NCBI GenBank assembly: GCA_964651315.1
Contig: CAZYXO010000029.1
Span: forward strand, 1 to 13,302
Direction of reading: 5' to 3'
Source of the DNA: CAZYXO01 sp964651315
Lineage (GTDB): Bacteria > Bacillota_I > Bacilli_A > RF39 > UBA660
DNA: 13,302 bases
The position numbers and the translations under genes are program-made. The number at the start of each line of letters is the position of its first letter. Position 1 is the first letter of the stretch. Of the stretch, positions 1 through 5,415 are shown piece by piece. Under the pieces are notes generated by a model. The model saw only the letters and a program-made list of their open reading frames with translations. It was not told where the DNA came from and made no database searches.

Positions 1-33
1 TCGGAATTGTTTTTTTTCTTATTTATTGTATTA

Positions 34-61
34 TGTATGTGTAAGAGAAATTTTACATACA
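34..61. repeat. Imperfect inverted repeat at left edge
   Basis: TGTATGT (34-40) pairs with ACATACA (55-61), and the stem can extend inward with a G-T pair and a mismatch. Neither side is followed by a T-run, so it is not a plain terminator. It lies just ahead of the candidate small-RNA start near 70 and overlaps its possible -10 (TACAAT, 58-63), so it could be an operator or part of a longer RNA entering from outside the window. The T-run at 10-17 could be the tail of a terminator whose stem lies to the left, but that cannot be seen. Confidence 0.25.
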
Positions 62-63
62 AT

Positions 64-106
64 AAAAAAGGATGTGCTTAATTCTGGTTAGTTAAGCAAT
101 TTCCCA
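64..106 (-). terminator. Candidate terminator of the minus-strand peptide mRNA
   Basis: Read on the minus strand, TGCTTAA (98-92) pairs with TTAAGCA (81-75). An outer GGG/TCC clamp (105-103 with 72-70) closes over a small internal loop, and six T's follow (69-64). This could end the transcript of the small peptide gene at 145-222. The bulged stem makes it weaker than the plus-strand terminator at 117-146. The same hairpin, read on the plus strand, would form the 5' end of the candidate small RNA. Confidence 0.35.
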
Positions 107-147
107 TAAAAGATTTTGCTCTAACTATTATGTTAGAGCATTTTTTA
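70..147 (+). ncRNA. Candidate antisense small RNA (type I antitoxin-like)
   Basis: This span folds as two hairpins separated by a short A/U-rich linker. The 5' hairpin is 75-98 and the 3' hairpin is a strong intrinsic terminator at 117-146. A possible -10 (TACAAT, 58-63) would place the start near G70, giving an RNA of about 77 nt, but no good -35 is visible at the right distance. The RNA would be fully complementary to the 3' UTR and stop codon of the convergent 25-residue ORF, as in Bacillus txpA/ratA, where the RNAs overlap at their 3' ends. An alternative is the 3' end of a longer transcript starting left of the window. Confidence 0.35.
117..146 (+). terminator. Intrinsic terminator
   Basis: TGCTCTAAC (117-125) and GTTAGAGCA (132-140) form a perfect 9-bp stem with a 6-nt loop, followed directly by six T's (141-146). 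It is the most convincing terminator in the window and acts on plus-strand transcription. No plus-strand ORF precedes it inside the window, which suggests that it ends a non-coding RNA or a transcript from beyond the left edge. Confidence 0.7.
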
Positions 148-222
148 TTTAAATTGTTTTATTACTTCTATTATAAATAAAATAATGATTATGATTCTTA
201 AAAAATTAATTTCTTTTCTCAT
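145..222 (-). CDS. Candidate small hydrophobic toxin-like peptide, 25 aa
   Basis: The ORF starts at ATG 222-220 and ends at TAA 147-145. It has a charged N-terminus (MRKEINFLR), a core made almost only of I, L, F and V (about residues 10-21), and a basic tail ending KQFK. This is the layout of short type I toxins such as Fst, TxpA or Ibs peptides, although I see no sequence match to any one of them. The main support is the SD region AGGAAGTGAGGTGAT (240-226), which carries the extended GAGGTGAT complementary to the 16S 3' end, and a leader that can pair with it. A convergent candidate antisense RNA overlaps the 3' end. Chance is a real alternative for so short an ORF in AT-rich DNA, so this stays a candidate. 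Confidence 0.45.
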   Translation of the reverse strand: MRKEINFLRIIIIILFIIEVIKQFK

Positions 223-229
223 ATCATCA

Positions 230-261
230 CCTCACTTCCTAAAATAAATTAGTAAATGAGG
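230..261 (-). promoter_or_regulatory. SD-masking leader hairpin of the small peptide mRNA
   Basis: On the minus strand, CCTCATTT (261-254) can pair over 8 bp (one G-U) with AAGTGAGG (237-230), which is the SD itself, leaving a 16-nt loop. A second register pairs TTTCCT with AGGAAG. Masking of a strong SD by the leader is typical of type I toxin mRNAs, where translation must be held back until the RNA is processed or refolded. The pairing is visible in the sequence; the control mechanism is inferred. Confidence 0.45.
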
Positions 262-296
262 AAACTGCCTAACATATATTAAACACATCTATAATT

Positions 297-324
297 AATA
301 TATTTTAACACTATTAGTTGTCTA
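297..324 (-). promoter_or_regulatory. Candidate promoter for the small peptide gene
   Basis: TAGACA (324-319), a 16-bp spacer and TATATT (302-297) resemble a sigma-A promoter on the minus strand. The transcript would start near 290, giving a leader of about 68 nt that contains the SD-masking hairpin. Two palindromes sit just upstream, TTTACGTAAA (330-339) and ATTATGCATAAT (339-350), and could be operator sites or chance in AT-rich DNA. Confidence 0.4.
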
Positions 325-360
325 TTTACTTTACGTAAATTATGCATAATTATTTTTGCA

Positions 361-385
361 AATAAAAATCTCTAATATAGAGATT
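361..385 (-). terminator. Terminator of ysxC
   Basis: On the minus strand, AATCTCTA (385-378) and TAGAGATT (374-367) form a perfect 8-bp stem with a 3-nt loop, followed by the T-rich TTTATT (366-361). The stem begins three bases after the ysxC stop codon, so ysxC appears to be a single-gene unit separate from the peptide gene downstream. Confidence 0.6.
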
Positions 386-387
386 AA

Positions 388-969
388 TTAATTATATTTT
401 TCTAATATATCATGTACTTCCGATTTACCTTTTTTAGTTAAAGAAGAAAATTGAATAAATGGTACACTTTCTTCTAATTTAAGTGTATCTTTAATAATCT
501 TTTCTTGTTTTATTCGATCATTTTTATTCACTTTATCCATTTTAGTAGCAACAATATTAATTTGTAAATTATAAAACTTTAAAAAATTATACATTAAAAT
601 ATCATCTTCAGTAGGTTTAATTCGATAGTCTACTAACATAAATACTTCTTTTAAGTTTTCTCTAGTTTTTAAATATTCTTCAATCATTAAACCAAATTTT
701 TTAGAATCTCTTTTAACATTCTTAGAATAGCCATAACCTGGTACATCTACTAAATACATTTTTTTGTTTTTTTGATAAAAATTTAAAGTAGTTGTTTTAC
801 CTGGTTTACTACTAGTTCTAGCATAATTCTTTCTTTCAATAATACTATTAATAAAACTACTTTTTCCAACATTACTTCTTCCTACTAATAAAAATTCTGG
901 TAAATTATCTTCGGGATATTGACTTGTTCTTACAGCAATATTCGTTAATTCCACATTGTTTATTTGCAT
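388..969 (-). CDS. ysxC: YsxC/YihA (EngB) ribosome-assembly GTPase
   Basis: This is a 193-residue GTPase of the TrmE-Era-EngA-YihA-Septin group, of normal family length. The G motifs are in order: G1 GRSNVGKSS (30-38), the G2 region PGKTTTLNFY (56-65), G3 DVPGYG (75-80), G4 TKMDK (142-146; the family usually has TKxD) and G5 SSLTKKG (175-181). In Bacillus subtilis the protein is essential, acts in the cytoplasm and is needed for late assembly of the 50S subunit. The ATG at 969 is preceded by AAAGGAAGG (983-975) at 5 nt, and the promoter at 992-1020 allows only a leader of about 16 nt. It often follows lonA or clpX in Bacilli, but here it stands alone, divergent from the 118-residue gene. Confidence 0.96.
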   Translation of the reverse strand: MQINNVELTNIAVRTSQYPEDNLPEFLLVGRSNVGKSSFINSIIERKNYARTSSKPGKTTTLNFYQKNKKMYLVDVPGYGYSKNVKRDSKKFGLMIEEYLKTRENLKEVFMLVDYRIKPTEDDILMYNFLKFYNLQINIVATKMDKVNKNDRIKQEKIIKDTLKLEESVPFIQFSSLTKKGKSEVHDILEKYN

Positions 970-991
970 ATAAACCTTCCTTTGCTAATAT

Positions 992-1020
992 ATTATATAC
1001 GAAAATGTTTAGTTTTGCAA
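992..1020 (-). promoter_or_regulatory. ysxC promoter (sigma-A type)
   Basis: TTGCAA (1020-1015), a 17-bp spacer and a perfect TATAAT (997-992) on the minus strand. The predicted start is near 985, about 16 nt ahead of the ysxC ATG, so the SD lies almost at the 5' end of the mRNA. Confidence 0.75.
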
Positions 1021-1038
1021 ATATACCAATTTATTTTT

Positions 1039-1056
1039 CCTAAAAGTTTTTTTAGG
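1039..1056. promoter_or_regulatory. Small hairpin in the divergent ysxC / 118-aa gene spacer
   Basis: CCTAAAA (1039-1045) and TTTTAGG (1050-1056) form a 7-bp inverted repeat with a 4-nt loop. It sits between copies of the palindromic core TTTGCAAA at about 1014-1021 and 1095-1102. No consensus promoter is evident for the rightward genes starting at 1145; weak TATATT-like boxes occur at 1110-1115. The repeat may be an operator or a structural element. Confidence 0.25.
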
Positions 1057-1144
1057 GTTATATTCTTAAACACTTAAATAATTTAATTTTTAATTTTGCA
1101 AATTACTCTTATATTAATGAATACAATTAAATAGGAGTAATTCC

Positions 1145-1501
1145 ATGAATAAAAGTTTTCCCCCAAATATAGATCCTCAAATATTTAGTATTATTGCTGT
1201 TGTGGCTGGAGTAATTTTAGTTGATGATTTTACTGCTGCAGAACAAAATTCAATTGGCAATTGGATTATTTTAGCAGGACAATATGTTTTAACATGTGCT
1301 GCTCAACAACAATTAATCGAACAACGAATAGAAAATTACAACATTAATATTAATAGTAAAAAACATAAAAGAGGGGGTAGTCATTATACAAGTGGTGAAA
1401 AAAGTAATCAAAATTGTCGTAATGACGTAGAATATTTATTAGAGGCTGTTAAAAGGATTGAAAAAGAATTAGAAAAATTACAAAAAGAAGTAGATCCTTG
1501 A
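1145..1501 (+). CDS. Small predicted membrane protein with C-terminal coiled coil (unrecognised)
   Basis: The protein has 118 residues and I do not recognise its family. Residues 12-28 (IFSIIAVVAGVILV region) and about 37-54 (IGNWIILAGQYVL region) look like two short hydrophobic helices. They are followed by a Gln/Glu stretch (AAQQQLIEQR), a Lys/Gly/Ser linker with KKHKRGG (72-78), and a heptad-like charged helix from about residue 93 to the end (LLEAVKRIEKELEKLQKEV). That suggests a membrane-anchored or membrane-associated protein that oligomerises through its C-terminus. The SD AGGAG (1133-1137) is 7 nt from the ATG. It ends in TGA, 27 nt before the next gene, so the two probably share a transcript. 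The clear SD, full-length frame and defined domains make it a real gene. Confidence 0.8.
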   Translation: MNKSFPPNIDPQIFSIIAVVAGVILVDDFTAAEQNSIGNWIILAGQYVLTCAAQQQLIEQRIENYNININSKKHKRGGSHYTSGEKSNQNCRNDVEYLLEAVKRIEKELEKLQKEVDP

Positions 1502-1528
1502 TATAATAATATAGAAAGGTAGATTTTT

Positions 1529-2113
1529 ATGGTTTCACTTATTTGTGGTATATTATTTATAAGTTTACTAGGAACACTTTTACATTTTACATATGACTGG
1601 AGTAAAAAAGAAAAAATAATTGGATTATTTAGTGCAGTTAATGAAAGTACATGGGAACATATTAAAATAGCACTTACTCCTACTTTTGTCTGGATAGTTA
1701 TAGAACTATTATTTATGGGGCATAAACCTAATTTTATATTTGCTAATTTTATTAGTTTATTATCTTTAATTATTTTTATACCTTTAGTTTTTTATGGTTA
1801 TAAATTATTTACTAAAAAAGCCATATTAGTTGTTGATATAATGACTTTTTATATAGCAATTATTGTATCAAGATTATTAAATTATATAATTATTAATGGT
1901 CGTATGGTTAATTTTTTTGCTACTTATATAGGTTTAATAGGTATTGTTATTATTTTTATCTTTTATTTAACCTTTACTGTAATGCCACCCAAATGTTTTG
2001 TTTTTGAAGATCCAGTAACTAAAAAATATGGAATAAAGAAACAAAATAGAAAAGATTTAAAAACTAATAAAAAGAAAACTACTACTAAAAAGAAGAAAAA
2101 AACTGGTAAATAA
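1529..2113 (+). CDS. DUF6512-like integral membrane protein
   Basis: This 194-residue protein has about five predicted membrane helices (roughly 2-20, 47-63, 68-93, 98-121 and 128-151). Between helices 1 and 2 is a strongly patterned stretch with HFTYDWSKK (19-27), GLFSAVNEST (32-41) and WEHIK (42-46). After the last helix comes FEDPVTKKYGI (159-169). I recall these features from the DUF6512 family of uncharacterised membrane proteins; no function is known. The tail (171-194) is nearly all Lys, Thr and Asn, encoded by A-rich DNA that also supplies one arm of the downstream terminator, and may be an extension peculiar to this lineage. GAAAGG (1514-1519) serves as SD, 9 nt from the ATG. It is probably cotranscribed with the gene before it. 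Confidence 0.85.
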   Translation: MVSLICGILFISLLGTLLHFTYDWSKKEKIIGLFSAVNESTWEHIKIALTPTFVWIVIELLFMGHKPNFIFANFISLLSLIIFIPLVFYGYKLFTKKAILVVDIMTFYIAIIVSRLLNYIIINGRMVNFFATYIGLIGIVIIFIFYLTFTVMPPKCFVFEDPVTKKYGIKKQNRKDLKTNKKKTTTKKKKKTGK

Positions 2114-2128
2114 TTTTTATCAGTTTTT
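2098..2128. terminator. Bidirectional terminator holding both stop codons
   Basis: AAAAACTGGTAAA (2098-2110) pairs with TTTATCAGTTTTT (2116-2128) over 13 bp with one G-U pair and a 5-nt loop. T-rich sequence follows the stem on the plus strand (to 2136), and a T-run follows on the minus strand (TTCTTCTTTTT side). The stop codon of the rightward gene (TAA 2111-2113) sits in the loop and that of leftward miaB (TGA 2122-2120) sits in the stem, so it serves both converging units. Confidence 0.75.
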
Positions 2129-3523
2129 ATATATTCCATCTAAACTAAAACTTTTCGTCTCTATTATAGTTACATCAATAATTTCCCCTATTTTATCTTT
2201 AGCATTGCTAACATTTACAAGTTTCATTGTTTCTGTATAACCATATACTTTGTCATTATCTTTTTCACTTATTCCTAGAATAAGGACTTTAACTATTTTA
2301 TTTAAATATTTTTGATTATTGTATAGTGAATGATTATTAACTATCATATTTAATTCTTGTAATCTTTTTTCTTTTGTTGCTAAATCTATTTTATCAATCA
2401 TTTTACTTGCTGGTGTTCCTTCTCTTGGTGAATAAATAAATGTAAATGCTCCATCAAACTTACACGTATTTACAACATCTAAGGTATCTTTAAAATCTTC
2501 ATCAGTTTCATTAGGAAATCCCACTATTATATCTGTAGTTATTGCTACACTTGGAATAGTATCTTTTATTTTATTAAATAATGTAATATATTCTTCTTTT
2601 GTATATCTTCTTCCCATTAATTTTAATATTTTATCAGATCCACTTTGAAGTGGTAAATGAATATAAGGCATAATTTTTTTATATTGGCTTATTGTATTAA
2701 TCATCTCATCAGTAAAATCCCACGGATGTGATGTTACAAAACGAATTCTATTTATTCCCGTATTAGCAACACTTTCTAATAATTTAGAAAAAGTTTCTGG
2801 TTTTTCTAAATCTTTACCATACGCATTGACATTCTGACCTAACAAAGTTACTTCTTGATAACCTTTTTCTTTCAAAATTTTTACTTCTTCAACTATTTTA
2901 TCTAACTTACGACTTCTTTGTTTACCTCTTGTATAAGGTACAATACAATATGTACAAAATTTATCACATCCATACATAATATTAACCCAAGCAGTATATT
3001 TTGAATCTCTCTTATAATTGATATTTTCATATACATTACCTTCTATTGAATATACTTCAATATTTTGTTTTTTATCTTTTTCAATTATAAGATTAGTTAA
3101 TTCGTGAATATTATGAGTACCAAAAACCAAATCAATATATGAATGCTTTTTCATTATTTCTTCAATAACACTTTCTTCTTGTGCCATACATCCACATACG
3201 CCAATTATTAAATCTTTTTTAGTATCTTTTAAATGTTTACATCTACCTAAAAACCCAAATACTTTATCATGAGCATTTTCTCTAATAGCACATGTATTTA
3301 AAACAATTATATCACTATTATCTATTGTATCTGTTCTTGCAAAACCCATATTTTCTAATATACATGCTATTTGTTCACTATCATGTTCATTCATTTGACA
3401 ACCATAAGTTCGTAAAAAATATTTTTTACCTAAAAAAGAATTAGTAAGATTATTATCTAATTCTATATGTTTTACTTCACTTTTACTTCTTATTTTTGCA
3501 TCATTCATATTTGGTAAATGCAT
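2120..3523 (-). CDS. miaB: MiaB, tRNA i6A37 methylthiotransferase (radical SAM)
   Basis: This enzyme adds a methylthio group to C2 of N6-isopentenyl-adenosine 37 in tRNAs, using two [4Fe-4S] clusters and SAM. Counted from the longer TTG start at 3532 (470 aa), the N-terminal domain has the three auxiliary-cluster cysteines C45 (TYGCQMNEHDSEQ), C81 (NTCAIRENA) and C115 (GCMAQ). The radical SAM motif is C189-x3-C193-x2-C196 (YGCDKFCTYC), followed by VPYTRGKQRSR. A TRAM domain occupies about 405-467. I prefer the ATG at 3523 (467 aa) because GAAAGAAG lies about 9 nt before it. It is the last gene of the serS unit, 8-17 nt after the preceding stop. The suf genes elsewhere in the window would plausibly supply its clusters. 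Confidence 0.97.
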   Translation of the reverse strand: MHLPNMNDAKIRSKSEVKHIELDNNLTNSFLGKKYFLRTYGCQMNEHDSEQIACILENMGFARTDTIDNSDIIVLNTCAIRENAHDKVFGFLGRCKHLKDTKKDLIIGVCGCMAQEESVIEEIMKKHSYIDLVFGTHNIHELTNLIIEKDKKQNIEVYSIEGNVYENINYKRDSKYTAWVNIMYGCDKFCTYCIVPYTRGKQRSRKLDKIVEEVKILKEKGYQEVTLLGQNVNAYGKDLEKPETFSKLLESVANTGINRIRFVTSHPWDFTDEMINTISQYKKIMPYIHLPLQSGSDKILKLMGRRYTKEEYITLFNKIKDTIPSVAITTDIIVGFPNETDEDFKDTLDVVNTCKFDGAFTFIYSPREGTPASKMIDKIDLATKEKRLQELNMIVNNHSLYNNQKYLNKIVKVLILGISEKDNDKVYGYTETMKLVNVSNAKDKIGEIIDVTIIETKSFSLDGIYKN

Positions 3524-3540
3524 AACTTTCAACTTCTTTC

Positions 3541-4050
3541 TTACCTAATAACTGTTTTATTCATTAAGTTTTGACATGCTTTTAAAAATAATTCTTCTTC
3601 AATTAAATAGGTTTTATTAAGAATATTTCTTTCATTTTCTTCTAATTCCATTCGATTAAATAGCATACTGTTTAATTGTTCTTTTTGCAGATAAATATCA
3701 TTAATGGTTAAATTACTTTTACTTTCCATACTTTTATAAGCATTATTAAATAATTTACATGTTTGATTTATTGCCATTATTGTTTCTACTGCATTTTCTG
3801 TATTAAAAGCATCTCTTATTAAATCTCCTACTAATATTGTATTAAGCGAATTAATATTTTCACTTATTTTCATTGCCAACATTTCAACTTCTACTAATGT
3901 ACTACAATTTGCAAATGCATAATAAGTAAAATTTTTACAAATATCTTTTGTAACTATATCTCCAAATTGTTTTGCTAAAGGTAATTTTAAATAATTATCA
4001 AAATATACTTCAAAACTTCTAATAAACGGTAATTTTGTTCTTTGTTCCAC
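3541..4050 (-). CDS. Unrecognised 169-aa helical protein between serS and miaB
   Basis: I cannot assign a family. The protein looks soluble and mostly helical, with no membrane segment or signal peptide. It has four scattered cysteines (about 38, 49, 103 and 160), an N-terminal basic/aromatic stretch (LPFIRSFEVYFDNYLKLP, about 8-25), and a charged helix near 127-160 (MELEENERNILNKTYLIEEE). The start is GTG at 4050 with a clear SD AGGAGAG (4063-4057) 6 nt away. It lies 18 nt after serS and just before miaB, so it is cotranscribed with both. In Bacillus miaB neighbours ricA (ymcA), but I see no resemblance to RicA: the C-terminal Cys-rich end is absent. A translation- or tRNA-related role is only a guess from position. 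Confidence 0.85.
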   Translation of the reverse strand: MEQRTKLPFIRSFEVYFDNYLKLPLAKQFGDIVTKDICKNFTYYAFANCSTLVEVEMLAMKISENINSLNTILVGDLIRDAFNTENAVETIMAINQTCKLFNNAYKSMESKSNLTINDIYLQKEQLNSMLFNRMELEENERNILNKTYLIEEELFLKACQNLMNKTVIR

Positions 4051-4068
4051 AACTTACTCTCCTATCTT

Positions 4069-5343
4069 TTATCTTAATACATCCATATTATTCATATATT
4101 TACGTAATACTTCTGGAATTATAACACTTCCATCACTTTGTTGAAATTGTTCTAATATTGCTGGAACTAATCTACTTGTTGCTAAACCAGAAGCATTTAA
4201 TGTATTTACAAATTCATTTTTACCTTCTTTATTTTTATATTTTATGTTTCCTCTTCTTGCTTGATAATCACGACAATTAGATGCTGAACTTACTTCTTTA
4301 TAACAGTTCATACTTGGTATCCATACTTCAATATCATAAGTTCTTGTCATACTTGCACTACAATCTCCTGCTGCTAATTTACTTACTTGATAGTGTAAAC
4401 CTAATTTTTGCATTAAACTTTCTGCTTTTTTAACTAGTTCATCGAATGCCATATCCGAATTTTCTGGTGTTGTATATTGAAACATCTCAATTTTATTAAA
4501 TTGATGTCCTCTTACTATTCCTCTTTCTTCTATACGTGAACTTCCTGCTTCACGACGATAACACGGTGTATATGAAAAATATTTTTTTGGTAATTCATTT
4601 TCTGCTAAAATTTCTCCACGATGAAGATTTACTAATGCTGTTTCCGCAGTTGGTAATAAAAATTTGCCATTCTTATCAAAACTTCCATCTATCCAATAAA
4701 CATCATTTTCAAATTTAGGAAATTGTCCAGCCGTATATCCACATTCATAATTAAGCATGTGTGGTACTAACATAAATGTATAACCATCTTTTATATGTTC
4801 TTCAATAAAGAAACTTAATAAAGCCCATTCAAGTAATGCTCCATTTCCTGTATAAACCCAACTTCCTTGACCTGATAGTTTAACTCCTCTTTCATAATCA
4901 ATTAAATTTAAGTCTTTAGATATATCCACATGATTTTTAAATTCAAAATCAAAAACTGGTTTTTCTTTAAAAGTAGACACCACTTTATTATTTTCTTTTC
5001 CACCTGCAAGTAAATCATCATCCGGTATATTAGGTAAAGAACTTAATATATCAAACAAATCACTAGATATCTCATTATATTTTTGTTCTTCTTTAGCAAT
5101 TAATTCTCCAAGTTCTTGCATTTCTTTAACAACAGCACTAACATCTTTTCCTTCTTTTTTCATTTTTGGAACTAATTCAGATGCTTCATTTCTTCTCTTT
5201 TTATACTCATCAAGTTGTGTACCTAATTTTCTTTTTTCAATGTCAAGTTCCACAACTTTATCTAAATTAATAGTTTCATCTTTCTTTCTTAAAGCACTTT
5301 CAACTTCTTCTTTGTTATTTCTAATTCGATTAATATCGATCAT
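4069..5343 (-). CDS. serS: Seryl-tRNA synthetase
   Basis: This is a full-length (424 aa) class II synthetase that charges tRNA-Ser (and tRNA-Sec where present). The N-terminal tRNA-binding arm is an antiparallel coiled coil (about 25-100). The catalytic core has TAETALVNLHRGE (232-244, serine/ATP pocket), motif 2 around CYRREAGSS (261-269) to RGHQFNKIEMF (278-288), the EVSSASNC-DYQARR signature (350-364) and motif 3 GLATSRLVPAILEQFQQSDG (386-405) ending IPEVLRKYM. ATG 5343 follows SD GGAGAG (5356-5351) at 7 nt. The leader is only about 36 nt, so there is no room for a T-box riboswitch, which often controls serS in Firmicutes. It is the first gene of the serS - 169-aa - miaB unit. Confidence 0.97.
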   Translation of the reverse strand: MIDINRIRNNKEEVESALRKKDETINLDKVVELDIEKRKLGTQLDEYKKRRNEASELVPKMKKEGKDVSAVVKEMQELGELIAKEEQKYNEISSDLFDILSSLPNIPDDDLLAGGKENNKVVSTFKEKPVFDFEFKNHVDISKDLNLIDYERGVKLSGQGSWVYTGNGALLEWALLSFFIEEHIKDGYTFMLVPHMLNYECGYTAGQFPKFENDVYWIDGSFDKNGKFLLPTAETALVNLHRGEILAENELPKKYFSYTPCYRREAGSSRIEERGIVRGHQFNKIEMFQYTTPENSDMAFDELVKKAESLMQKLGLHYQVSKLAAGDCSASMTRTYDIEVWIPSMNCYKEVSSASNCRDYQARRGNIKYKNKEGKNEFVNTLNASGLATSRLVPAILEQFQQSDGSVIIPEVLRKYMNNMDVLR

Positions 5344-5385
5344 TTTTTATCTCTCCAATCTTTTAAAACATTTCTTTATATGGAT

Positions 5386-5415
5386 ATTATACCAAATATT
5401 TCATATTTTAGTTAA
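5386..5415 (-). promoter_or_regulatory. serS operon promoter (extended -10)
   Basis: On the minus strand, TGG-TATAAT (5394-5386) is an extended -10. A weak -35 TTAACT (5415-5410) lies 18 bp upstream and overlaps the stop codon of the 736-residue gene. The predicted start is near 5379. A small AAATAT/ATATTT repeat falls in the spacer. No terminator separates the 736-residue gene from serS, so some readthrough is likely. Confidence 0.65.

Noticed and set aside
330..350. Palindromes TTTACGTAAA and ATTATGCATAAT as defined operators
   Set aside because: They lie suggestively upstream of the small peptide promoter, but short A/T palindromes are common here and no matching regulator is known; mentioned only as context.
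3541..4050. ricA/ymcA by analogy with its place next to miaB in Bacillus
   Set aside because: The sequence does not resemble RicA and lacks its C-terminal cysteine-rich end; position alone is not enough.
4536..4718. Plus-strand ORFs lying within serS, sufS, sufD, the 736-aa gene and the antiporter gene
   Set aside because: They run opposite to well-supported genes, have no SD or domain, and have the composition expected of antisense frames in AT-rich DNA.
5395..5409. AAATAT/ATATTT repeat as a terminator of the 736-aa gene
   Set aside because: The stem is only 6 bp, all A/T, with no T-run after it, and it lies within the serS promoter spacer.
5344..5411. T-box riboswitch ahead of serS
   Set aside because: Only 68 nt separate serS from the upstream gene, the predicted leader is about 36 nt, and no T-box sequence or antiterminator structure is visible.
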